64,000 bases of DNA, taken from JAFGPL01 sp963781805 (GTDB lineage: Bacteria > Bacteroidota > Bacteroidia > Bacteroidales > UBA10428). The DNA lies in assembly GCA_963781805.1 (NCBI GenBank), contig CAWAHF010000004.1, positions 2,728,001-2,792,000 on the forward strand, in the 5' to 3' direction. The notes beneath the pieces were generated by a model. That model saw nothing but the letters and a program-made list of their open reading frames with translations, searched no databases and was not told the DNA's origin. Below, one piece after another: positions 27,341 to 36,107 of this stretch. Made by a program: the position numbers and the translations under genes. Position 1 is the stretch's first letter. Every line of letters begins with the position of its first letter.

Positions 27341-28393
27341 ATGAAACAAGCACTTATTACAGGAATTACAGGGCAGGACGGAGCCTATCTGGCAAAATTT
27401 TTATTGGATAAAGGTTATAAGGTATATGGAACGTATAGGCGATTGTCCACACCAAATTTCTGGAGATTGCAGTACCTTGGAATATTTGATAAGATAGAAT
27501 TGCTTCCGGTGGATTTACTGGACAGTTTTTCCATTCTTGAATCAATCAAAACCTCCAAACCTGACGAAATTTATAATCTGGCAGCACAGAGTTTTGTGGG
27601 TGCATCCTTTGAACAACCCTTAGCTTCTGCTGAAATTACAGGACTTGGAGTCGTTAAATTCCTTGAAGTTATAAGGAATATTGCCCAAAATGTAAAATTT
27701 TATCAGGCATCAACAAGCGAAATGTTTGGAGACAATATTTTTACCGAACAATCTGAAGAAACACCATTTGTTCCTTCCAGTCCTTATGCTGCAGCAAAAT
27801 TGTATGCACATAGCATGGTAAAAATATACAGAAAGGGATATGGATTATTTGCCTGCAATGGTATTCTGTTTAATCATGAAAGCCCTTTAAGGGGACTTGA
27901 ATTTGTAACACGGAAAATAACGAACGCTATAGCTAAAATAAAGCTGGGGTTGGAAAACTTAATCGAGCTTGGAAATATTGAAGCCAAACGCGACTGGGGA
28001 TATGCGCCTGAGTACGTAGAAGCTATGTGGCTGATGCTTCAGCAGGATGAGCCAGATGATTATGTGATTGCAACAAACGAAACCCATACCATTAAGGAGT
28101 TCCTGGAAGTTGCGTTTAGTAATGCCGGCCTGGAATGGGAAAAATTTGTAAAAATTGATGAACGTTTTATGAGACCTGTGGATGTTCGCTATCTAAAAGG
28201 AAATTATCAGAAGGGTCTCGATAAACTTGGGTGGGAGCCAAAAACAAAATTCAACGAATTGGCGGATATCATGTTAAAATCTGATTTGGAAAGATGGAGC
28301 AAATGGAGCAATGGAGAACATTTTCCCTGGGATGCCTGGAACTATCCTAATGAAAAAAAGATATTATCCAGAAAACTGAAACTTGATCGATAA
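27341..28393 (+). CDS. gmd: GDP-mannose 4,6-dehydratase
   Basis: This 350-residue extended SDR matches Gmd along its length: ALITGITGQDGAYLAKFLL, the NADP-site arginine pair in YGTYRRLST, NLAAQSFVGASF, FYQASTSEMFGD with catalytic Thr/Ser and Glu, SPYAAAKLYAHSMV with Tyr-x3-Lys, and NHESPLRGLEFVTRKI. It converts GDP-D-mannose to GDP-4-oxo-6-deoxy-D-mannose. ATG 27341 places the Rossmann strand at the N-terminus; the upstream TTG (27314) would add a nine-residue tail without homology. The product probably goes to the SDR just upstream. Confidence 0.93.
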   Translation: MKQALITGITGQDGAYLAKFLLDKGYKVYGTYRRLSTPNFWRLQYLGIFDKIELLPVDLLDSFSILESIKTSKPDEIYNLAAQSFVGASFEQPLASAEITGLGVVKFLEVIRNIAQNVKFYQASTSEMFGDNIFTEQSEETPFVPSSPYAAAKLYAHSMVKIYRKGYGLFACNGILFNHESPLRGLEFVTRKITNAIAKIKLGLENLIELGNIEAKRDWGYAPEYVEAMWLMLQQDEPDDYVIATNETHTIKEFLEVAFSNAGLEWEKFVKIDERFMRPVDVRYLKGNYQKGLDKLGWEPKTKFNELADIMLKSDLERWSKWSNGEHFPWDAWNYPNEKKILSRKLKLDR

Positions 28394-28394
28394 G

Positions 28395-29549
28395 ATGACA
28401 GATTTAAAAAACATTAAAAGACTCAAACTCGGAATTATCTTTAATTTCAGTTCTTCCTGGATGGGAGGTGTCATTTATATTTTAAACATTATTAAAATTC
28501 TCGGATCATTAAATGATAAGGATAAACCTGAAATTTTTCTTTTTTACCGACCTGAATTGGAAAGGTTTATCAGCGAAATCAATTATCCATATCTCAATCC
28601 GTTAAAATGGTCCTTTCCTCCAATTATTAAGGGTAATATTATGTCCTTTTTACTAAGAAAAAATATTTTTATTCATGAGATTATAAAAAAATATTCACTT
28701 AATGCGATTTTTCCTATGCATGATTTTCCGGTCAAAACTAAAACCAAAACCAAACAAATATCCTGGTGGGCAGACCTCCAGCATAAATATTATCCCGAAT
28801 TCTTTTCAAAAGCTCAAATTGCTGGAAGAAATTTACGCACCAGGCTGATCATAAAAAACAGCGATGCTCTTGTTGTTTCGAGCAAGGCTGTTCTGGATGA
28901 TTTTCATCAATTTTATAAAATAAGGAAAGATCTTAAGATTCATATATTTCACTTTATTTCTGTAATCGATAATCATGAACCTATTGATATTGATGTTCTA
29001 AGGACAAAGTATAATTTACCATCAGCTTATTTTTTAGTATCAAACCAGTTCCATAAACATAAAAATCATAAAGTAGTACTTCTTTCTCTTGTAAATCTGA
29101 AGAAAAAGGGAGTTAAAATACACGTTGCTTTTACAGGCAAATATCCAAAAAACAGTGATTCACCCTATATATCAGAACTTAACAAAATAATTGAAGAAAA
29201 CAATTTACAGGATCAGGTTACCTTGCTGGGAGTTATTTCAAGAAATGAACAGCTTGAATTGATGAGACATTCCCAGGCAGTTATTCAGCCAAGTCTATTT
29301 GAGGGCTGGAGTACAGTTATTGAGGATGCAAGATCGTTACAGGTTCCGGCAATTGCATCAAGCTTAAACGTTAATATCGAACAATTAGGGGAAACAGGTA
29401 ATTTTTTCGATCCTCACGATCCTGAAAAATTGGCAATTATACTGGAAAATTACCCGTTAAGGAATTTAAAGGACATATTCTATGAAGAATACTCCAAACG
29501 TGTAAAAAATGCTGCAAATGAACTACTTGCGATATTCAACACAAACTAA
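28395..29549 (+). CDS. Family 4-like glycosyltransferase
   Basis: This 384-residue GT-B protein opens with KLGIIFNFSSSWMGGVIYILN and has the donor domain motifs YFLVSNQFHKHKNHKVVL and QPSLFEGWSTVIEDARSLQVPAIAS (EX7E type), followed by NFFDPHDPEKLA. It is a cytoplasmic GT1/GT4-type transferase of unknown specificity. ATG 28395 follows the gmd stop (28393) by one base and is preferred to the upstream TTG at 28383, which overlaps gmd. Confidence 0.88.
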   Translation: MTDLKNIKRLKLGIIFNFSSSWMGGVIYILNIIKILGSLNDKDKPEIFLFYRPELERFISEINYPYLNPLKWSFPPIIKGNIMSFLLRKNIFIHEIIKKYSLNAIFPMHDFPVKTKTKTKQISWWADLQHKYYPEFFSKAQIAGRNLRTRLIIKNSDALVVSSKAVLDDFHQFYKIRKDLKIHIFHFISVIDNHEPIDIDVLRTKYNLPSAYFLVSNQFHKHKNHKVVLLSLVNLKKKGVKIHVAFTGKYPKNSDSPYISELNKIIEENNLQDQVTLLGVISRNEQLELMRHSQAVIQPSLFEGWSTVIEDARSLQVPAIASSLNVNIEQLGETGNFFDPHDPEKLAIILENYPLRNLKDIFYEEYSKRVKNAANELLAIFNTN

Positions 29550-29578
29550 TTACTTTTTCAATATCATACTGAAAAAAA

Positions 29579-30760
29579 TTGAATCTTAAAAGGCCGACTG
29601 AAGTGACAAGATTAAAAAGTATTGTATTTATCAATCAGGATTCAGGCTATCTGATGATTGATATAATTAATGCTTATGTAACACTCGGTTATTCCTGTGT
29701 GCTTGTGACAGGAAGGCTGGTGGTGCGAAATATCAAACTACATTCATCTGTTCGGGTAGAAAAAATAATAAAATACAATCGTACTACAACTTTCAGACGC
29801 TTATTTACCTGGATTTGGGGATTTTTGCAAATCTGGATTAAAGTGATTTTTAAGTTTCGGAACGATCTGTTGTTCATTGTTTCAAATCCGCCAATTGCAA
29901 CACTTTTACCTTTATTGGTTAAAAATCCATATCAATTGTTTATCCTCGATATTTACCCTGATGCGCTTTCAGAACTTGGATATGTTTCAGAAAAATCTTT
30001 TATTATCAAATGGTGGGCAAAATCAAATAAAAAGGTTTTTAAAAAAGCCTTAACCATCTTTACCCTAAGCAATGGTATGCAACAGGTACTTCAAAAATAT
30101 GCTGATGACAGGGAAGTAAAAGTAGTTTCCCTCTGGACTGATAATTCTTTCTTTAAACCCATAAATCCTATTGAAAATCCTTTTGTGAAAAAGCATCATC
30201 TATCAGAAAAATTTACTGTAATGTACTCGGGAAATTTTGGTTTATCGGGCAATGTTGAAGTCCTTCTTAAAGTTGCAACTGAACTAAACAGGGATGATAT
30301 TGTTTTCCTGATTATTGGAGCTGGTGCCAAAAAGGAAATGCTTAAAGAGGAAAGCAAAAAATTAGGTTTGAGTAATGTAAATTTTTTGCCCTGGCAACCT
30401 GCAACTGAATTACCACAAATTTTTTCCGCAGCGAATATTGCCGTAATTACTCTTGGTGTTAAAACTTCCAGACTGGCAGTACCAAGTAAACTATATAATT
30501 TTCTTTCTGTAGGGGCACCCTTATTATGTCTGGTGTCACCGGGATCAGAGGTTGAGAACCTGGTTACAAAATATGATTGCGGCAAATGTTTTGAACCAAC
30601 TGATATAAAAGGTATTGTAGACTTTATTATTGAAATGAAAGAAAAAAAGGAAATATATCAGTTATTGAAAACAAATTCATTAAAGGCATCGGAAGATTTT
30701 ATTAGTTCAAATGTTAACCTATTCACAAATGAAACAGGAAATGTCTGGGGAAATAATTAA
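29579..30760 (+). CDS. WbuB/GT4-like glycosyltransferase
   Basis: This 393-residue GT-B protein has YSGNFGLSGNVEVLLKVA, VIIGAGAKKEMLKEE-like spacing (FLIIGAGAKKEML), NVNFLPWQPATELPQIFSAA and VPSKLYNFLSVGAPLLCLV, which is the pattern of WbuB/L-fucosamine-type GT4 transferases. The start is uncertain: TTG 29579 is the most upstream reasonable codon, with GTG 29603 as an alternative; no ATG lies near the first beta strand (SIVFINQDSGYLMID). It is followed directly by the phosphoglycosyl transferase, with overlap, as often seen for WbuB-WcaJ-type pairs. Confidence 0.86.
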   Translation: MNLKRPTEVTRLKSIVFINQDSGYLMIDIINAYVTLGYSCVLVTGRLVVRNIKLHSSVRVEKIIKYNRTTTFRRLFTWIWGFLQIWIKVIFKFRNDLLFIVSNPPIATLLPLLVKNPYQLFILDIYPDALSELGYVSEKSFIIKWWAKSNKKVFKKALTIFTLSNGMQQVLQKYADDREVKVVSLWTDNSFFKPINPIENPFVKKHHLSEKFTVMYSGNFGLSGNVEVLLKVATELNRDDIVFLIIGAGAKKEMLKEESKKLGLSNVNFLPWQPATELPQIFSAANIAVITLGVKTSRLAVPSKLYNFLSVGAPLLCLVSPGSEVENLVTKYDCGKCFEPTDIKGIVDFIIEMKEKKEIYQLLKTNSLKASEDFISSNVNLFTNETGNVWGNN

Positions 30761-31379
30761 AAATCAAATTGCTGAATATTCAACCAGAGGTTTTTACAAG
30801 TCATTTTTCAAACCTGTTATTGATTTTATTATAGCCTTTGTTGCTCTGATTATCCTGTTGCCCCTATTTCTGATTACAGCTATTGCAATAATATTTGACA
30901 CAAGAGGACCGGTATTTTTCAGACAACCCAGACTGGGGCTCCATGGCAAGGTTTTCAGGATTTATAAATTCCGTTCTATGGTAGTCACTAAAACAGGTAG
31001 TACAAATAATAAGTTGTATGAGAACGACCCAAGAATCACGCGTATTGGCCGGTTCATCCGAAAAACAAGTATTGATGAGCTGCCACAGCTTCTGAACATA
31101 TTGAAAGGTGAGATGAGCTTTATTGGCCCACGTCCACCGGTTCCGTATTTCCCTAAAAAAATTGAGGAGTATAATGAATTTGAAAACCAACGATTTCTTG
31201 TGAAACCTGGTATTAGCGGACTTGCCCAGGTACGTTGCCGTGAAGTGCATGATTGGGACATAAATATTCCAATTGATGTAGAATATGTTCAAAATTATTC
31301 ATTTAGGTACGATTTAAGACTTTTTATGGTTTCTTTGATGTCATTTTTTAAGTCGGATAATGTTTACAGGAAAGAGTAA
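30711..31379 (+). CDS. Undecaprenyl-phosphate sugar phosphotransferase (small PGT)
   Basis: This protein of about 222 residues is a monotopic phosphoglycosyl transferase that loads the first sugar-1-phosphate on undecaprenyl phosphate. It has one hydrophobic re-entrant helix (FIIAFVALIILLPLFLITAI), the GPVFFRQPRLG and FRIYKFRSMV motifs, the catalytic Asp-Glu dyad in SIDELPQLLNILKGEMSFIGPRPP, and KPGISGLAQV. Compact size favours the PglC-type group over the longer WbaP/WcaJ proteins. ATGs at 30711, 30729 and 30741 are all possible starts; all overlap the preceding gene. A second PGT lies at 51194. Confidence 0.92.
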   Translation: MLTYSQMKQEMSGEIIKNQIAEYSTRGFYKSFFKPVIDFIIAFVALIILLPLFLITAIAIIFDTRGPVFFRQPRLGLHGKVFRIYKFRSMVVTKTGSTNNKLYENDPRITRIGRFIRKTSIDELPQLLNILKGEMSFIGPRPPVPYFPKKIEEYNEFENQRFLVKPGISGLAQVRCREVHDWDINIPIDVEYVQNYSFRYDLRLFMVSLMSFFKSDNVYRKE

Positions 31380-31399
31380 AATAAAAAACCCAAGTTTTT

Positions 31400-32107
31400 A
31401 TGAGTTCAAACAAAACATATAAGATAATAGCAATTCACCAGCCAAATTATATTCCCTGGCTGGGCTATTTTTACAAGATTTATCAGTCAGATATTTTTGT
31501 TTTTCTCGATGATGCACAGTTTTCTAATCAGGGAATGCATAATTACAGTTACATTAAAACTTCTTCCGGTTCATTCAGGCTGAAATTTCCTGTTCAGCAA
31601 AGCTTGGGAGATAGAATCAATGCAGTAAGTTCAAAAGATGAACTGGGTTGGAAAGAAAAGCATTTGGCAATTCTTGAAAACAATTATCGTAATGCAAAAT
31701 ACTTCAATGAGGTTTACAAAGATTATAAGGAAGTAATTCTTCAGGATTATAAGAATATTGTTGACATGAATATTGAACTGGTTAAATTCTTTTCTGATAA
31801 ACTGGGATTTAAAACTAAGTTTATTATTTCATCAGAATTAAAAATTAATTTGACCCGAACCGAAAAAATCCTGGCTATCTGTAGTGCCCTGGGTGCTAAT
31901 ATTTATTACTCAGGAACAGGAGCCAAAGCATATCAGACTGATGAAGAATTTAATGCTGCCGGAATTGAATTGAGATACTCGGTTTTTCAACCTTTTCAAT
32001 ATAAGCAGCTTTGGGATGGTTTTCAATCAAATGTTACTGCTCTCGATTACTTTATGAATTGCGGTTACGACTGGGATCAGGTTTTATTGAGCCAGTTAAA
32101 AAAATAA
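31400..32107 (+). CDS. WbqC-family protein
   Basis: This 235-residue protein belongs to the WbqC-like family, recognised by the start IIAIHQPNYIPWLGYFYKIYQSDIFVFLDDAQ and the following basic segment. WbqC-like proteins are frequent in O-antigen and capsule loci that make unusual amino sugars, but their reaction is not established to my knowledge. The next gene, a PLP-fold protein, starts two bases after its stop, so the pair is likely functionally linked. Confidence 0.85.
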   Translation: MSSNKTYKIIAIHQPNYIPWLGYFYKIYQSDIFVFLDDAQFSNQGMHNYSYIKTSSGSFRLKFPVQQSLGDRINAVSSKDELGWKEKHLAILENNYRNAKYFNEVYKDYKEVILQDYKNIVDMNIELVKFFSDKLGFKTKFIISSELKINLTRTEKILAICSALGANIYYSGTGAKAYQTDEEFNAAGIELRYSVFQPFQYKQLWDGFQSNVTALDYFMNCGYDWDQVLLSQLKK

Positions 32108-32109
32108 TT

Positions 32110-33075
32110 ATGGAAGTTGGAAGTTTTATTGGGCTTGATTTAAGGGAATCAGGAGAATATTTTCCCAGGAATAACAATATTGCCAGACTTAATTCGGCAA
32201 GAGCAGGAATTTATCATGCTTGTAGGTTGTTGAATTGTAACAAGGTTCATATTCCGTATTACCTCTGTCCTACAGTTAAAATTTTCCTGGCAAAAAAAGG
32301 AATTAAAGTTAATTCTTATTATATAAATGAGAGATTCGAACCATTTAATATTAAACAAAAACAGAATGAAGCGGTTTTAATTATTAATTATTTCGGAATT
32401 CTATCTTCAGGTAAACTAAAAAAACTGGCAGGTTTGTTTAAAAATGTGATTATTGATAATTCGGCTGCTTTTTATAGTAATCCTTTAAAACGTTGTTACA
32501 ATGTGTATTCGCCTCGTAAATTTTTTGGAGTGCCCGATGGTTGCTATGTAATTGGCAATGAAGCTAAGAAATTTACCAGTAGCTATGATCAGGATATATC
32601 ATCGGAGACCGCTTTGTTTTTGTTTAAAAGAATCGAGTATGGGACAAGTGCGAGTTATAGTGACCGAATGACAAATGAAGAAAGAATTGATAAGGCAGAT
32701 ATTTTAAATATGTCGATTCTTACCAGAAGTTTATTAAAAAGCATTGATTATTTAGAAATTAAGGATAAAAGAAAAGAGAATTATTTATTTGCTCAAAGTC
32801 TATACAAAAAAATTAATATGTTTGATCCAACTCAATTCCTGGATAATGATTGTGTCCCAATGGTCTACCCGTTGATGATTGAAGATATCAATCTTGATGA
32901 AAAGCTAAGGAATAAAAAAATATATGTCGGAAGATTATGGAAAAGTGTATTGAGGGATGTATCAGAAGAAACATTTGAAGCCAGATTATCAAAATATTTA
33001 ATTCCCGTTCCGATAGATCAAAGATATGGGAAAGAGGAAATAAAATTTGTTTTTGATATCATTCGGAATATTTAA
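32110..33075 (+). CDS. DegT-like PLP-fold protein paired with WbqC
   Basis: This 321-residue protein has a reduced fold-type I aminotransferase pattern: RLNSARAGIYHACRLL, VHIPYYLCPTVKIFLAKKGI (equivalent of the GDEVIVP strand), VIIDNSAAFYS with the Asp that contacts PLP, and VYSPRKFFGVPDGCYVIG with a probable PLP lysine at residue 137. It is shorter than standard DegT enzymes. ATG 32110 lies two bases after the WbqC-like stop; the open frame upstream inside that gene (from 32011) does not look like coding sequence. It resembles in layout the atypical PLP protein at 5862-6788, which follows a FemAB-like gene. Confidence 0.75.
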   Translation: MEVGSFIGLDLRESGEYFPRNNNIARLNSARAGIYHACRLLNCNKVHIPYYLCPTVKIFLAKKGIKVNSYYINERFEPFNIKQKQNEAVLIINYFGILSSGKLKKLAGLFKNVIIDNSAAFYSNPLKRCYNVYSPRKFFGVPDGCYVIGNEAKKFTSSYDQDISSETALFLFKRIEYGTSASYSDRMTNEERIDKADILNMSILTRSLLKSIDYLEIKDKRKENYLFAQSLYKKINMFDPTQFLDNDCVPMVYPLMIEDINLDEKLRNKKIYVGRLWKSVLRDVSEETFEARLSKYLIPVPIDQRYGKEEIKFVFDIIRNI

Positions 33076-33145
33076 TTTGATTGAAATTAATGGGTAGGTA
33101 TGGTTATTCATTTTTTAGCATATTTTAAACAGATTTATTGTTTTT

Positions 33146-33177
33146 TTTGGTATTGCCTTTCTAACCTATTATATTTG
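33146..33177 (+). promoter_or_regulatory. Bacteroidota-type promoter for the acyl module
   Basis: TTTG at 33146-33149 is separated by 20 bp from TATATTTG at 33170-33177. This fits the known Bacteroidota primary sigma consensus TTTG, 19-21 bp, TAnnTTTG in both elements and spacing. Transcription would start near 33184, about 40 bp before the PIG-L gene start at 33225. It lies in the 149-bp gap after the PLP-fold gene, one of the longer gaps inside the locus, so the last five genes probably have their own transcript. Confidence 0.5.
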
Positions 33178-33224
33178 AAATTATTAAGGATTTTGATCAT
33201 TATATGAATTAGCAATTAGTAATA

Positions 33225-33896
33225 ATGAATGGAAATGTATTAGTTATTGCACCGCATCCCGATGATGAAATTTTAGGTTGTGGGGGCACAATTAGAAAGC
33301 TTTCCTCTTCGGGTATGAATGTGAAAGTTTTGATAGCTACCCGGGGAAAGAAAGAACTATATTCCGAAGAACGAATCAATAATGTTCGAAATGAGGCACT
33401 AAACGCACATAAAATACTTCAGGTATCTGAAACACGTTTTTTGGATTTTCCTGCACCTGATCTTGATAGAGTGTCTATTGCTGAGCTATCAACTGCAATA
33501 AAAAATGTTATTGAGGAATTTAAAATTGAAACAATTTTTCTTCCGCATCGTGGAGATATACATCACGATCACAAGGCAATATTTAATGCAGGGCTGGTTG
33601 CAGCAAGACCTGTCCAAAATTTCCCGGTTAAAAAAATATATTCCTATGAAACCCTTTCAGAAACGGAATGGGCTGCACCCTTTGGTGATGATGTTTTTAT
33701 TCCGGACTATTACATTAATATTACTAATGAAATCTCATCGAAGTTAGAGGCTATGAAATGTTTTAAAAGCCAGTTAAAGGAATTTCCAAATCCACGATCT
33801 CTGAAAACTATTGAAGCATTGGCACAATTTCGTGGAAGTACAGTTGGGTTTTCTTATGCTGAAGCATTCATGACCATACGCGTAATTGAAGAATAA
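33225..33896 (+). CDS. PIG-L family N-deacetylase
   Basis: This 223-residue protein has the PIG-L/LmbE zinc motif APHPDDE (residues 9-15, ligands His11 and Asp14), GCGGTIRKL, and a downstream histidine motif IHHDHKAIF that supplies the third ligand. The family removes acetyl groups from N-acetylglucosamine-type substrates, including sugar nucleotides and lipid-linked sugars. No signal peptide is present, so it should act in the cytoplasm. As first gene of the acyl-carrier module it could expose an amine that is then re-acylated. That link is inference. Confidence 0.88.
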   Translation: MNGNVLVIAPHPDDEILGCGGTIRKLSSSGMNVKVLIATRGKKELYSEERINNVRNEALNAHKILQVSETRFLDFPAPDLDRVSIAELSTAIKNVIEEFKIETIFLPHRGDIHHDHKAIFNAGLVAARPVQNFPVKKIYSYETLSETEWAAPFGDDVFIPDYYINITNEISSKLEAMKCFKSQLKEFPNPRSLKTIEALAQFRGSTVGFSYAEAFMTIRVIEE

Positions 33897-33915
33897 CTAA
33901 TAAAAATAAATCATT

Positions 33916-34143
33916 ATGAAAGAGAAATTATTTACAAATCTGGCAGAAGCACTTGAAATGGATGTAAGTGAAATCAAGAAGGAAGACAAATTTCGTGATT
34001 ATGAAAACTATAGTTCACTCAGTGAATTATCTATTCTTGCTATGCTTGATACTGAATTTGGTATTGAACTGGAAATGGCGGATTACAATAAATGTTTGAC
34101 TGTTGAGGATATGCTTCAGTTAGTGACAAGTCGTTCAGCTTAA
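33916..34143 (+). CDS. Acyl carrier protein
   Basis: This 75-residue acidic protein has the ACP helical pattern, with the phosphopantetheine site in YSSLSELSIL; Ser34 aligns with the Ser of the canonical DSL motif, which here reads SSL. A dedicated ACP within a glycan locus, next to a KAS III and an SDR, indicates that a specific acyl group is built and handed to an acceptor instead of being used for bulk fatty acid synthesis. It starts 20 bp after PIG-L and ends 11 bp before KAS III. Confidence 0.88.
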   Translation: MKEKLFTNLAEALEMDVSEIKKEDKFRDYENYSSLSELSILAMLDTEFGIELEMADYNKCLTVEDMLQLVTSRSA

Positions 34144-34153
34144 ATGGTACATT

Positions 34154-35212
34154 ATGGCATTAATATCATTTAAAAATATTGGAATTACTGGAATGGCGGC
34201 TGCTGTTCCGCGGAAAGTCATTAATAATTACGAATTTGACTTATGGTTCAAAAAGGAAGATATTAAGGAAATCGTCGATAAAATCGGAGTGAAAGAACGC
34301 AGGTTTGCTGATGAGAATACATGTTCTTCAGACTTGTGTTTCGCTGCTGCAGAAAAACTTTTAACAGAAATGCAGATAAACAGGGAAGAGATTGATCTTT
34401 TAGTGTTTATTTCTCAAACTCCCGATCATCGTATGCCTGCCACTTCTTTAATTTTACAGGAAAGATTAGGATTATCAACAAGTACCATTGCATTTGATAT
34501 TAACCTGGGATGCCCGGCATTTATTTATGGATTATCTGTTGTATATTCAATGATGACAAGCGGACAAATAAGAAAAGCGCTCATTTTGGATGGAGAGACA
34601 AGATCGAAAGTCTATTCACTTAAAGACAGAAAGACGGCATTTCTCTTTGGCGACGGAGGTGTTGCAGCATTGGTTGAATCGAATAATAAATTTTCTGAGA
34701 GTTTCTTTTCACTCAATTCAGATGGTTCCCGCGAATCACTTATTAAGGTAAATGCGGGAGGATATCGCAAGATGAGTTCAGCTGAAACGGTTAAGGAGAA
34801 AGTGGTTGATGAGTATGGTAATATCCGTTCTGATGAAAATGGGTATATGAATGGTGCCGATGTTTTTAATTTTGTAATCAGGGAAGTTCCGAAAGACTTT
34901 AAACGTATTATGGAATTTTCCGGTATGGATATACCAAACTTTGATTATTTCATATTTCATCAGGCCAATAGTTACATAAATGGTTTTCTGGCAAAAAAAC
35001 TGAAACTTCCGGAAGATAAGGTTCCATCAACAATCGAAAAATATGGTAACACTTCTTCGGTATCTATTCCTCTGACAATTATTTCGGAACTCAAGGAGGC
35101 AATGAGAACAAAAAATAAATTATTACTGTGCGGTTTTGGAGTTGGCCTAACCTGGGCTACAGGGGTTATCAATACAGAAAACTGCTATATTGGAGATATA
35201 GTTGAAATATGA
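34154..35212 (+). CDS. KAS III-like 3-oxoacyl-ACP synthase (FabH family)
   Basis: This 352-residue thiolase-fold enzyme has the FabH catalytic triad in context: Cys120 in INLGCPAFIYGL, His269 in FIFHQANSYI and Asn299 in YGNTSSVSIPL. KAS III enzymes condense an acyl-CoA starter with malonyl-ACP to give a 3-oxoacyl-ACP. With the ACP before it and the SDR after it, the expected product is a short 3-hydroxyacyl-ACP. The glycine-rich C-terminus (LLCGFGVGLTWAT) is typical of the family. Confidence 0.92.
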   Translation: MALISFKNIGITGMAAAVPRKVINNYEFDLWFKKEDIKEIVDKIGVKERRFADENTCSSDLCFAAAEKLLTEMQINREEIDLLVFISQTPDHRMPATSLILQERLGLSTSTIAFDINLGCPAFIYGLSVVYSMMTSGQIRKALILDGETRSKVYSLKDRKTAFLFGDGGVAALVESNNKFSESFFSLNSDGSRESLIKVNAGGYRKMSSAETVKEKVVDEYGNIRSDENGYMNGADVFNFVIREVPKDFKRIMEFSGMDIPNFDYFIFHQANSYINGFLAKKLKLPEDKVPSTIEKYGNTSSVSIPLTIISELKEAMRTKNKLLLCGFGVGLTWATGVINTENCYIGDIVEI

Positions 35213-35321
35213 TACTTCTGAACCGTTTACTATTCGATGATAAATAGAACTATTCCGGTTAGGATGATTGTTATGAGAAAATATGAATATCAATTGAAAA
35301 CCATACTTTTTAGGTAAAAAT

Positions 35322-36095
35322 ATGTCTAGTGATTCAAATCTTTTTCGTCTGGATGACAAGTTGGTTATCGTTACAGGAGCATCATCCGGAATAGGCAGGC
35401 AATGTGCCATTAGTTGCAGTGATATGGGAGCCCGGGTAGTATTGCTTGGAAGAAATTCAGAACGCTTGAATGAAACACTGTCATTTATGACAGCACCTGA
35501 AAAACACCAGATTTTTTCTGTTGATCTGGTTCATTATGAAAAAGTACTACATGTTGTCGAACAAATTACTAAAGAAGGCAATCGGATTTTTGGATTAATT
35601 AATTCTGCAGGAATCTCCACCACCCTGCCTTTTAATATGAGTAAACCTGAAAAAATGGATGAATTCTTTCATGCAAATGTACATTCAGCTATCAATCTCA
35701 CCAGAATAGTGACGAAACAATCCAATATTTCTGAAACCGGAGGAAGTATTATTTTTATCAGTTCGGTTATGGCTGTGGTAGGTGAAAACGGTAAAACATT
35801 GTATAGCATGACCAAAGGAGCACTCGTTGCCGGAGCAAGATCTCTAGCTATTGAGCTGGCTCCCAGAAATATACGTGTTAATTGTATATCTCCCGGAGTT
35901 GTGGAATCTCCAATGTCAAAGAATGCTGTTTACAGCAGAAATGAAGAATCAATGAATAAAATCAAAGCTATGCACCCGTTGGGATTAGGTCGTCCTGATG
36001 ATGTGGCAAACGCATGTATCTATCTTTTATCAAATGCTTCAACGTGGGTAACAGGTACAAATCTCATGGTAGATGGCGGTTATACAATCAAATAA
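35322..36095 (+). CDS. FabG-like short-chain dehydrogenase/reductase
   Basis: This 257-residue classical SDR has TGASSGIGRQ (about residues 20-29), NSAGIS, IIFISSVMAV with the catalytic Ser, and Tyr161-x3-Lys165 in LYSMTKGALVAG, plus the FabG-like end TWVTGTNLMVDGGYT. It most likely reduces the 3-oxoacyl-ACP made by the adjacent KAS III to 3-hydroxyacyl-ACP. It lies 109 bp after KAS III and 12 bp before the acyltransferase gene. Another oxidoreductase role on a sugar cannot be excluded. Confidence 0.87.
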   Translation: MSSDSNLFRLDDKLVIVTGASSGIGRQCAISCSDMGARVVLLGRNSERLNETLSFMTAPEKHQIFSVDLVHYEKVLHVVEQITKEGNRIFGLINSAGISTTLPFNMSKPEKMDEFFHANVHSAINLTRIVTKQSNISETGGSIIFISSVMAVVGENGKTLYSMTKGALVAGARSLAIELAPRNIRVNCISPGVVESPMSKNAVYSRNEESMNKIKAMHPLGLGRPDDVANACIYLLSNASTWVTGTNLMVDGGYTIK

Positions 36096-36107
36096 GGAAA
36101 TTTTAAT

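Noticed and set aside
32011..32109. N-terminal extension of the second PLP-fold gene
   Set aside because: It is the shifted-frame translation of the end of the WbqC-like gene; ATG 32110 follows its stop by two bases.
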